DNA from: Treponema sp. | GTDB taxonomy: Bacteria > Spirochaetota > Spirochaetia > Treponematales > Breznakiellaceae | Direction of reading: 5' to 3' | DNA: 9,374 bases | Assembly (NCBI GenBank): GCA_009786675.1 | Contig: WQRP01000030.1 | Location: 5,624-14,997, forward strand | Shown here: piece after piece, positions 1 to 5,904 of the stretch | How positions within the stretch are numbered: position 1 is the stretch's first letter | How the letters are laid out: each line of letters begins with the position of its first letter | Made by a program: the position numbers and the translations under genes | The notes under the pieces: generated by a model | Told to the model about the DNA's origin: nothing | What the model saw: only the letters and a program-made list of their open reading frames with translations | The model's database searches: none

Positions 1-2
1 CC

Positions 3-833
3 CCGCAGCTTTTCCCGAAAAGCGCGGTCGTCGCGTGCCAGGGCACGGAGGGCGCTAACTCGACGACGGCCTGCGAAAGGCTGTTCGAACGGCCTTCGAT
101 AATGTATTTCAATACCTTTGAAGGTGTTTTTGGCGCGGTGGACAAGGGTCTTTGCAGGTACGGCATCCTTCCCATCGAAAACAGCCTTCACGGTTCGGTT
201 ACCGATATCTACGACCTGATGAACAAGTACAGGTTTTCCATCGTCCAGAGCGTGAAACTGCAGATCAACCATGTCCTGCTTGCCAAACCCGGCGCCAAGA
301 TTACGGGCATCAGGAAAATCTATTCCCACGAGCAGGCATTGGGGCAGTGCAGCGAATTTCTAAAGGGCACGAATATCGCGATCGAGGCTTGCGAGAACAC
401 GGCCCTGGCCGCAAAGATGATATCGGAAAGTGACGCTACGGACACGGCGGCCATTTCCTCGGTCCAGTGCGCCGAGCTTTACAACCTGGCCGTGCTTAGC
501 GAAAGCATACAAAATAGCGACAACAACTACACAAGGTTCATCTGCATTTCCAAGCAACTGGAGATCTACCCCGGGGCAAGGAAAATAAGCCTTATGACGA
601 CGGTGTCGCACCGCCCGGGTTCGCTCTACCAGCTTATAGCAAAGTTTGCCGCGCTCGGCATCAACATGACGAAGCTTGAAAGCAGGGTCATGCCGAACAA
701 GGACTTTGAGGCAATGTTCTACTTTGATTTCGATCTTTCCGTTCACGACAACGACGCCATCTTCAACCTGTTCTCCCAGCTTGAGGGCGGGGCCGATAAA
801 TTCGTGTTCCTTGGATGCTACCCCGAGGCATGA
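3..833 (+). CDS. pheA: Prephenate dehydratase with C-terminal ACT domain (3' part of gene, 5' end outside window)
   Basis: This enzyme converts prephenate to phenylpyruvate, the committed step to phenylalanine, in the cytoplasm. The reading frame is open to the left edge, so an internal ATG at 102 is not the start. Residues before that ATG (ACQGTEGANS) already match the family's N-terminal substrate-site segment. Downstream are YGILPIENSLHGSV, YSHEQALGQC and the catalytic NYTRF motif (Thr codon at 531). An ACT domain follows from about 580 (VSHRPGSLYQ, INMTKLESRV). The style resembles chorismate mutase-prephenate dehydratase P-proteins, so a mutase domain may precede it; that part is not visible. 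The usual Phe-binding ESRP motif of the ACT domain reads ESRV here. The stop overlaps the next start as ATGA, implying translational coupling to the shikimate gene. Confidence 0.93.
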   Translation, partial: PQLFPKSAVVACQGTEGANSTTACERLFERPSIMYFNTFEGVFGAVDKGLCRYGILPIENSLHGSVTDIYDLMNKYRFSIVQSVKLQINHVLLAKPGAKITGIRKIYSHEQALGQCSEFLKGTNIAIEACENTALAAKMISESDATDTAAISSVQCAELYNLAVLSESIQNSDNNYTRFICISKQLEIYPGARKISLMTTVSHRPGSLYQLIAKFAALGINMTKLESRVMPNKDFEAMFYFDFDLSVHDNDAIFNLFSQLEGGADKFVFLGCYPEA

Positions 834-2074
834 GGTACGGACTGATAGGGAAAACCCTGTCGCACAGCTACTCGAAGGCCATCCATGGTTTTCTGGGCAA
901 TCGGGAGTATGAGCTAAAGGAACTCCGGCTGGATGCCGTGGAGGGCTTTTTGCGCAGGGCGGAGTTCGAGGGAATTAATGTTACCATTCCTTACAAGGAA
1001 ACGGTAATGCCCCACTGCGTGCCCGACGACGCCGCTAGAAAAATCGGTTGCGTAAACACCGTTGTCAACAGGGGCGGCACGCTGTACGGGTACAACACCG
1101 ACTACTTTGGCTTTTCCTACATGGCAAAAAGCGCGAACATCGATTTCGCGGGGAAAAAGGTTCTTGTTCTTGGAAGCGGCGGCACGTCCAAAACCGCGGC
1201 CTGCGTGAGCCGCGATCAGGGGGCAAGGGAAATCGTCGTCGTGTCGCGGAACGGAAAAGACAACTATGAAAACATCGGCCGCCACGCGGACGGCGACGTG
1301 TTGGTCAACACAACCCCCGTTGGAATGTTCCCGAACAATGGGCAGTCCCCCGTTTCCTTGGATGGCCTTGCGAATCTTTCCGCCGTGATCGATGTCGTGT
1401 ATAATCCCCTGCGGACCAGGCTGGTGCTTGACGCGCGGGAGCGCGGCATTAACACGGCAAACGGCCTTGCCATGCTGGTCGCGCAGGCATTATGCGCGCA
1501 CAACCTGTTTTTTGGCGTCGAACCCGACGAACGTTCCGACGGCGTAAAAATCCAGGAAACCCTGGAGCAAACGGAGAAACTGTTTCTGAACATTGTCCTT
1601 GTCGGTATGCCCGGCTGCGGAAAGACAAGCGTCGGCAAAAAGCTTGCGGAGTTTTTCGAAATGGATTTTGTGGATACCGACCTCATGATCGAGGCAAGCA
1701 CGGGCAGGAAAATCCCGGACATTATCCGCGAGAACGGGGAGCCTTTTTTTCGCGGGCTGGAACGCGACGCCGTTTCGCGGGCCGCCTCAAAAACGCACCA
1801 GGTGATTGCGACCGGCGGCGGAAGCGTTCTTGCAAAGGAAAACAGGGACGCGCTTTTGCAGAACGGCAAAATCGTTTTTCTGGAAAGGAAACTGGAAAGC
1901 CTGGCAACCCAAGGCCGTCCTCTTTCCGTCGACCTACAGGCCATGTACCGGCAGAGGCTGCCAATATATGAAAGCCTTTGCCATTACAGGGTTGGCGCGG
2001 AGGGCGGCCTGCAGGACACTTTCCTAAAGGTGGCGGGTCTACTGCAAAACCGATGCGTCCATGTCGCAGATTAG
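830..2074 (+). CDS. Bifunctional shikimate dehydrogenase-shikimate kinase fusion (AroE-AroK)
   Basis: A 414-residue cytoplasmic fusion of two shikimate-pathway enzymes. Residues 1-240 are shikimate dehydrogenase (dehydroshikimate to shikimate with NADPH). They show SHSYSK for substrate binding, NVTIPYK with catalytic Lys56, GYNTD with Asp91, the nucleotide-binding VLVLGSGGTSKTA, and NGLAMLVAQA. Residues 252-414 are shikimate kinase (shikimate to shikimate 3-phosphate). They show the Walker A GMPGCGKTS with Lys265, DTD (282-284), FFRGLE, ATGGG, a lid motif GRPL with Arg363, and RQRLPIY. In AroE and AroK order the two reactions are consecutive only in part, since the dehydrogenase product is the kinase substrate. 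I chose ATG 830 because it forms an ATGA overlap with the pheA stop; ATG 815 would add five residues lying inside pheA. The 3' end overlaps the convergent cimA by 36 bp. Confidence 0.94.
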   Translation: MRYGLIGKTLSHSYSKAIHGFLGNREYELKELRLDAVEGFLRRAEFEGINVTIPYKETVMPHCVPDDAARKIGCVNTVVNRGGTLYGYNTDYFGFSYMAKSANIDFAGKKVLVLGSGGTSKTAACVSRDQGAREIVVVSRNGKDNYENIGRHADGDVLVNTTPVGMFPNNGQSPVSLDGLANLSAVIDVVYNPLRTRLVLDARERGINTANGLAMLVAQALCAHNLFFGVEPDERSDGVKIQETLEQTEKLFLNIVLVGMPGCGKTSVGKKLAEFFEMDFVDTDLMIEASTGRKIPDIIRENGEPFFRGLERDAVSRAASKTHQVIATGGGSVLAKENRDALLQNGKIVFLERKLESLATQGRPLSVDLQAMYRQRLPIYESLCHYRVGAEGGLQDTFLKVAGLLQNRCVHVAD

Positions 2075-3646
2075 CTTGTACTCAATCGAATCGGCCAAGG
2101 CTATGCGGCTTGCGTCGATAATGTCCGCGGAGACCCCCACGGTGTTCCAGCTTCGCCGTCCGTCCGTGGATTCGATCAATACGCGCACCTGCGCCGCCGT
2201 CGCGTCCTTGCCGTCGATGACCCTGACCTTGTAGTCCTCCAGCCGCATCTTTGCCAGGTTCGGGAAAAAGTGGGTCAGCGCCCGGCGAAGCGCGGTGTCC
2301 AGCGCGTTTATCGGACCCTCCCCCTCGGCGGCGGCGATTTCGTACTGGCCTTCGACAAGGACCTTTACCCATGCGTGGGAACAGGCCAGGGTCTCCCCGG
2401 AGGGATGCTCGTTCATTACCCGGTAGGCGACGACGTTGAACAGGGGTTTGTGGTTGCCCATTTCCCGGCGAACCAGGATCTCGAAACTAGCGTCGGCTCC
2501 CTCGAAGGACCAGCCCTTGGCCTCCAGGCTTTTCATTTTTTCGGTCAGCGCGGCAACCGCCGGGTTTTCCCTGGTTATCGAAGGGTCGATCTTTTTTGCC
2601 CGTTCCGCGACGGCGGAGCGGCCGCCGACCTCGCTTAAAAGGATATGCCTTTCGTTGCCCACGGACGCGGGATCGACATGCTCAAAGGACCGTCTCAGTT
2701 TTAGGACGCCGTCGGCGTGCATCCCGCCCTTGTGCGAAAAGGCGCGGGTTCCCACGTAGGGCATACCGTCGTCCATGGAAACGTTGGCGATTTCCGCGAC
2801 CCTGCGGGTAAGTTCCGAGACGCGGGCGAGGTTTCCCCCGGGCAGGCAGCGCAGGCTCATCTTTAGTTCCAGGCTGGGGATCAGCGCCGCCAGGGCGGTG
2901 TTGCCGCAGCGTTCGCCAAATCCCACCAGCGTTCCCTGGACGTGGGTACAGCCGGCCTGCACGGCGGCAATGGAATTCGCAATCGCCACGCCGGAATCGT
3001 TGTGCGCGTGAATCCCAAGGACGCCCTTTCCTTTGAACTCCGCCTGCACCGCCTTGATCCCCGCCGTAATGGCGTCGGGGAAAATTCCGCCGTTGGTGTC
3101 GCACAGGACGATCCTGTCCGCGCCGGCGTCCAGCGCCGCCTTTACCGTGGAAACGGCGTAGGCCGGGTTTGCAAGCCATCCGTCGAAAAAGTGCTCGGCG
3201 TCGTAAATTACCGTGCGGCCCTTGGATTTCAGGAAGGCGACGGTCTCGCAAATCATTGCGATGTTTTCGGCAAGCTCGGCCTTTAGAACCTCCGTTACGT
3301 GCAGGTCCCAGCTTTTGCCGAAGATTACCACGCCTTCGGTTTGGGCGTCCAAAAGGGAATGAAGGTGCCGGTCGTCCTCCGCCTTTATGCCCTTTTTGCG
3401 GGTCGCCCCAAAGGCGCACAGCTTCGCGTTTTTAAGTTTCAGGGAAGGGGCAAGGCGGAAAAACTCCATGTCCTTGGGGTTGCTCCCTGGGTTTCCGGCC
3501 TCTATCCACGCCACTCCAAGTTCGTCAAGGGCCTGCGCCACGGCAAGCTTGTCGCTCACCGAAAAGACGATGCCCTCCCCCTGCGCTCCGTCGCGCAGGG
3601 TTGTGTCAAATACCTCGATGCTCGAAGCCCGCGTTCCCTCAGCCAT
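2039..3646 (-). CDS. cimA: (R)-citramalate synthase
   Basis: A 535-residue enzyme of the isopropylmalate/homocitrate synthase family. It condenses pyruvate and acetyl-CoA to citramalate, the threonine-independent entry to isoleucine. The TIM-barrel half carries FDTTLRDGAQGEG (Asp14, catalytic Arg-Asp), the metal ligands GIHAHND (His213, His215), and THVQGTLVGFGERCGN (Asn249). It is followed by the linker motif HKGGMHADGV (305-314) and a C-terminal LeuA-type regulatory domain (about 385-525). The GEGIVFSVSDK and PGSNPKD signatures and the length favour the long citramalate synthase subgroup over LeuA, though specificity cannot be proved from sequence alone. The start at 3646 is preferred over an in-frame GTG at 3703, because GGGAGG lies five bases upstream. 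It lies downstream of the two LRR genes on the same strand and overlaps aroE-aroK tail to tail. Confidence 0.92.
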   Translation of the reverse strand: MAEGTRASSIEVFDTTLRDGAQGEGIVFSVSDKLAVAQALDELGVAWIEAGNPGSNPKDMEFFRLAPSLKLKNAKLCAFGATRKKGIKAEDDRHLHSLLDAQTEGVVIFGKSWDLHVTEVLKAELAENIAMICETVAFLKSKGRTVIYDAEHFFDGWLANPAYAVSTVKAALDAGADRIVLCDTNGGIFPDAITAGIKAVQAEFKGKGVLGIHAHNDSGVAIANSIAAVQAGCTHVQGTLVGFGERCGNTALAALIPSLELKMSLRCLPGGNLARVSELTRRVAEIANVSMDDGMPYVGTRAFSHKGGMHADGVLKLRRSFEHVDPASVGNERHILLSEVGGRSAVAERAKKIDPSITRENPAVAALTEKMKSLEAKGWSFEGADASFEILVRREMGNHKPLFNVVAYRVMNEHPSGETLACSHAWVKVLVEGQYEIAAAEGEGPINALDTALRRALTHFFPNLAKMRLEDYKVRVIDGKDATAAQVRVLIESTDGRRSWNTVGVSADIIDASRIALADSIEYKLICDMDASVLQ

Positions 3647-3651
3647 TTGTT

Positions 3652-3657
3652 CCTCCC
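3652..3657 (-). promoter_or_regulatory. Shine-Dalgarno site of cimA
   Basis: Read on the minus strand this is GGGAGG followed by AACAA and the ATG at 3646. The five-base spacing decides the start codon against the upstream GTG at 3703, which would add 19 residues without family similarity. Confidence 0.8.
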
Positions 3658-3701
3658 GGGCTTCCCATTCCAAGGGTTCCCCATTCCGCGTTGTCCGGTA
3701 C

Positions 3702-3730
3702 ACTATAAACGGTATCCCGCAAAGATTCCA
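3702..3730 (-). promoter_or_regulatory. Possible weak promoter of cimA
   Basis: On the minus strand a TATAGT box (3702-3707) lies 17 bases downstream of TGGAAT (3725-3730). Only the -10 is a good match; the -35 matches TTGACA at three of six positions. Transcription would start near 3695, giving a leader of about 50 nt that includes the cimA Shine-Dalgarno site. The alternative is read-through from the LRR gene that ends at 3752, because I see no terminator in the 105-bp gap. Confidence 0.3.
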
Positions 3731-3751
3731 GATCCCGTCGTCCGGGGGCGG

Positions 3752-4534
3752 CTAGTCCAGTATCGTTATCGTGACGTCGTCGTCAAATGCCCGGTTCCCG
3801 ATGTAGGCCACGCTGCCCGGGATTTCGACGCCAGTAAGCCGGTTTCTCGCGAACGCCCCTTCCCCAATATGGACCAAGCCGTCCGGGAGCGTTACGGCGG
3901 CGATCTGGTTTCCGGCAAACGCCCCAACCCCGATGTGCGTCACGCCGCCTGGAATGGCAACCTCGGTAAGCTGGTTTCGCCAAAACGCGGAGTTTCCTAT
4001 ATGCGTCACGCTTTCCGGAATGCTCACGGAGCCGAGCTGGTTGAACCAAAACGCCCTTTCCCCGATATAGGTAACGCCGTCCGGTATGGTAACGTCGCTT
4101 AGGGAGTTTTGCGCGAACGCGAAATTCTCGATCGTGATCAGGCCGTCGGGGAAGGTAACCTCGCTTATAAGGTTTGCTTGGAACGCCGCCTCGCCAATAT
4201 GGACCACGCTGTTCGGAATGTTCACGTAGGCAAGCCGGTTTCTCGCGAACGCCTCCTCCGCTATAAGGATGACGGTTTCGGGAATGGTAACGGAGGTAAT
4301 CTGGTTTCTCGTGAACGCCGAAAACCCAATCGATATAACGGGCAGGTTCTGAATGTACGGGGGGATCCGCACCTCGGTTTGCCCGCCTATGTACACGAGA
4401 ATTTCCACGGCGTCGCCACCGGCGATAAGATGCACCAGAAAGTGCTCCTCGGGATCGAACCGCTCCCGGGGGGCGCACGCCGAAAACACGGCGAGCGTTA
4501 CTATGGCAAGCAATGGGACGATTGTCCTTTTCAC
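3752..4534 (-). CDS. BspA-type leucine-rich-repeat lipoprotein (nine repeats)
   Basis: A 260-residue predicted exported lipoprotein. Residues 1-19 form a signal peptide (MKRT, then a hydrophobic core) ending in VFSAC, with lipidated Cys20; Phe at -3 fits relaxed spirochaetal lipoboxes. A short cap domain (about 35-68, ending TEVRIPPYIQNLPV) leads into nine LRR_5/BspA repeats. Their 'AF' pairs start at residues 73, 95, 117, 139, 161, 183, 205, 227 and 249, exactly 22 residues apart. Family members are surface or periplasmic and often bind host or matrix proteins, but the ligand here is unknown. The start is GTG with AGGAGG eight bases upstream. It follows a paralogous LRR gene after 62 bp, so both are probably on one transcript. 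Confidence 0.9.
   Translation of the reverse strand: MKRTIVPLLAIVTLAVFSACAPRERFDPEEHFLVHLIAGGDAVEILVYIGGQTEVRIPPYIQNLPVISIGFSAFTRNQITSVTIPETVILIAEEAFARNRLAYVNIPNSVVHIGEAAFQANLISEVTFPDGLITIENFAFAQNSLSDVTIPDGVTYIGERAFWFNQLGSVSIPESVTHIGNSAFWRNQLTEVAIPGGVTHIGVGAFAGNQIAAVTLPDGLVHIGEGAFARNRLTGVEIPGSVAYIGNRAFDDDVTITILD
3781..4330 (-). repeat. Tandem LRR coding repeats, 66-bp unit (nine copies)
   Basis: The DNA encoding the nine 22-residue leucine-rich repeats repeats imperfectly every 66 bp. The consensus on the protein is IGxxAFxxNxLxxVxIPxxVT. The repeats keep long antisense frames open, which explains spurious plus-strand ORFs here. Confidence 0.85.
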
Positions 4535-4542
4535 CTTGGGCT

Positions 4543-4548
4543 CCTCCT
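4543..4548 (-). promoter_or_regulatory. Shine-Dalgarno site of the downstream LRR lipoprotein
   Basis: On the minus strand AGGAGG lies eight bases before the GTG start at 4534. It supports that non-ATG start, and it contrasts with the upstream paralogue, which has no such site. Confidence 0.8.
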
Positions 4549-4596
4549 GGCAAGGATGCTATCAGGTTCCGAACGGAAAATCAAGGCCCGCGGCTT

Positions 4597-5274
4597 TTAC
4601 GGGTTGCTGGCCCGTCTCGATACCGTGACGTTCCTGTCAAACGCCTCCGCGCAAATGTAGGTCACGGAGTCCGGGACGGTGACGACGATTAGCTGGTTTT
4701 CCTGGAACGCCCATGTCCCGATACTGGTCACGCTGTCGGGGATGACGACCCTGGTCAGTTGGTTTCTGAAAAAGGCCCTGTCCTTGATGCTGGTTATTCC
4801 ATACGGGATGGCAATGGACGTAAGCCGGTTGTCGGCAAAGGCCGCGTACCCGATGTAGGCCACGTTGCTCGAGATGGTGGCGACGGTCAGCTGGTTTCCG
4901 GCAAACGCCCCTATCCCGATGCTAAGCACGCTGTTGGGGATGGTGATTTTGCTAAGGTTGTTTGCCGCGAACGCCCCCTCCCCGATGTGTTTTACGCCGT
5001 TGGGGATGCTGGCGTAGACAAGCCGGTTTTCCCTGAACGCGCCGTCCCCGATTGCCACGACCGGGAGGTTCCGTATGCGCGAGGGGATCCGCACCTCCGT
5101 GCCTTCGCCCCTGTATTCGACTATCTTGACGCCGCCGTCAACGACAACCACGGTAAAATCCTCCCGCTGGGGGGAGCACCCAGGAAACGCGACGAGCAGC
5201 GACAGGGCGAGCCCCAGAAGCGCCCCCTTGCCTTGGACGGACGGGCCTACGTTTTTGGCGGCAAAAAGAGCCAT
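4597..5274 (-). CDS. BspA-type leucine-rich-repeat lipoprotein (seven repeats), paralogue of its downstream neighbour
   Basis: A 225-residue predicted lipoprotein. The N-terminus has Lys7 and Lys16, a hydrophobic core (18-30) and a loose lipobox AFPGC with Cys33. Pro at -2 and Phe at -3 are atypical, so lipidation is likely but not certain. The cap (about 41-72, with GEGTEVRIPSRIRNLPV) matches that of the gene at 3752-4534. Seven repeats follow, with 'AF' pairs at residues 79, 101, 123, 145, 167, 189 and 211, again every 22 residues. In the last repeat Cys replaces the usual Gly (TYICAEAF). Function is unknown beyond a probable surface or periplasmic binding role. It is the first gene of the minus-strand unit. 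ATG 5274 lacks a Shine-Dalgarno sequence and sits seven bases after a -10-like box. Confidence 0.88.
   Translation of the reverse strand: MALFAAKNVGPSVQGKGALLGLALSLLVAFPGCSPQREDFTVVVVDGGVKIVEYRGEGTEVRIPSRIRNLPVVAIGDGAFRENRLVYASIPNGVKHIGEGAFAANNLSKITIPNSVLSIGIGAFAGNQLTVATISSNVAYIGYAAFADNRLTSIAIPYGITSIKDRAFFRNQLTRVVIPDSVTSIGTWAFQENQLIVVTVPDSVTYICAEAFDRNVTVSRRASNP
4629..5052 (-). repeat. Tandem LRR coding repeats, 66-bp unit (seven copies)
   Basis: DNA encoding seven 22-residue leucine-rich repeats of the same consensus as at 3781-4330. One stretch of 21 bases (4891-4911) is identical to 3905-3925 in the neighbouring paralogue. Confidence 0.83.
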
Positions 5275-5281
5275 GGGTAAA

Positions 5282-5309
5282 ATACTACATTAGTTTGGAA
5301 AAAAGTCAA
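5282..5309 (-). promoter_or_regulatory. Promoter of the LRR lipoprotein unit
   Basis: On the minus strand TTGACT (5304-5309) and TAGTAT (5282-5287) are separated by 16 bases, a good sigma-70-like match. Only seven bases, TTTACCC, separate the -10 from the ATG at 5274. The transcript would therefore start at or next to the start codon and be leaderless. Confidence 0.6.
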
Positions 5310-5320
5310 GGGGGCTCGCG

Positions 5321-5345
5321 ATTTTTCAACCGGAAGGCGAAAAAT
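5321..5345. promoter_or_regulatory. Inverted repeat between divergent promoters
   Basis: ATTTTTC (5321-5327) and GAAAAAT (5339-5345) form seven-base arms around an 11-base spacer. The element lies between the promoter boxes of the LRR unit and of accB, so it could be an operator or an AT-rich UP-like element. There is no T tract after a GC stem, so it is not a terminator. Confidence 0.3.
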
Positions 5346-5375
5346 TTACCCGCTCGGACACGACAGTTGACAGGC

Positions 5376-5404
5376 TGTACCTTTTTGTCAGATTCCGGTA
5401 CAAT
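5376..5404 (+). promoter_or_regulatory. Probable accB promoter with overlapping inverted repeat
   Basis: TACAAT (5399-5404) is a good -10. The hexamer 17 bases upstream, TGTACC (5376-5381), is a poor -35. A perfect TTGACA at 5367-5372 is 26 bases away, too far for standard spacing. TGTACC and GGTACA (5397-5402) form a six-base inverted repeat with centres 21 bp apart, about two helical turns. Poor -35 spacing plus this symmetry suggests a regulated promoter. The -10 ends ten bases before the accB ATG. Confidence 0.45.
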
Positions 5405-5414
5405 AGTCCGCATT

Positions 5415-5903
5415 ATGAATGAAAAACATGTGTTATCGATAATCGAGACGTTCAACGCCTCCAACATCGCGGAAATCGAGATCGCGGAGGGAAACTTCCG
5501 CATGGTTCTGCGTAGGGACGCGGCCTTTAATCGGTCTGTGCAGGTTCATCCTGCCCAGGGTAGCCCCGCTGTTTCGGCCGCGGTTGCCGCCGCCGCCGTG
5601 CACGACTCGGCTCCCCTGCCGGCGCCCCAGGTGCATCTTAGCGTGCCCGCCGCCGCCAGCGGCAACGAGACCATCGACAGCCCCCTGGTGGGAACCTTCT
5701 ACAGCGCTCCAAGCCCCGACGCGCCGCCCTTCGTCAAGCCGGGTTCCAAGGTCAAGGCCGGCGACAAGCTGTGCATACTGGAGGCGATGAAGATGATGAA
5801 CAATCTGGAGGCGGAATTCGACTGCGAAATCGTCTCGGTGCTGGCGTCCAACGGACAGCTTATCGAGTTTGGCCAGCCCCTTTTCGAGATAAAGCGGGGC
5901 TAG
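5415..5903 (+). CDS. accB: Biotin carboxyl carrier protein of acetyl-CoA carboxylase
   Basis: A 162-residue carrier protein that shuttles the carboxylated biotin between AccC and the AccDA carboxyltransferase. The N-terminal region (1-36) is followed by an Ala/Pro-rich flexible linker (about 47-83). The biotinyl domain comes last (about 86-162), with the thumb segment SPLVGTFYSAPSPDAPPFV and the biotinylation site EAMKM, Lys126. Length is close to the family norm of about 155-160. I chose ATG 5415, which leads into MNEKHVLSIIETF. The frame stays open to a TTG at 5295, but those 40 extra residues resemble no AccB and cover the promoter. No Shine-Dalgarno sequence precedes 5415. It is the first gene of the accBCDA operon, and its stop is one base before the accC GTG. 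Confidence 0.93.
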   Translation: MNEKHVLSIIETFNASNIAEIEIAEGNFRMVLRRDAAFNRSVQVHPAQGSPAVSAAVAAAAVHDSAPLPAPQVHLSVPAAASGNETIDSPLVGTFYSAPSPDAPPFVKPGSKVKAGDKLCILEAMKMMNNLEAEFDCEIVSVLASNGQLIEFGQPLFEIKRG

Positions 5904-5904
5904 G

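Noticed and set aside
102..833. ATG 102 as the start of prephenate dehydratase
   Set aside because: The frame is open upstream and encodes the conserved QGTEGANS segment before this Met, so the gene begins outside the window.
1744..1750. Seven-T run in the kinase part of aroE-aroK as a slippage site
   Set aside because: It codes Phe-Phe in the conserved FFRGLE motif, and seven T's is too short and ordinary to argue for phase variation.
3299..4660. Long plus-strand open frames (3299-4102 and 4109-4660) opposite the LRR genes
   Set aside because: They are antisense to clear LRR proteins. The 66-bp repeats carry the same stop-free antisense pattern from unit to unit, and the translations have no recognisable domain.
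3781..5052. CRISPR-like or satellite repeat array
   Set aside because: The 66-bp repeats are coding leucine-rich repeats with no unique spacers between identical units.
5367..5404. TTGACA (5367-5372) paired with TACAAT as a standard promoter
   Set aside because: The spacing is 26 bases instead of about 17, so TTGACA is not accepted as the -35 of this -10.
5295..5414. N-terminal extension of accB from TTG 5295
   Set aside because: The extra 40 residues resemble no AccB and cover the promoter-like boxes. ATG 5415 gives a normal-length protein.
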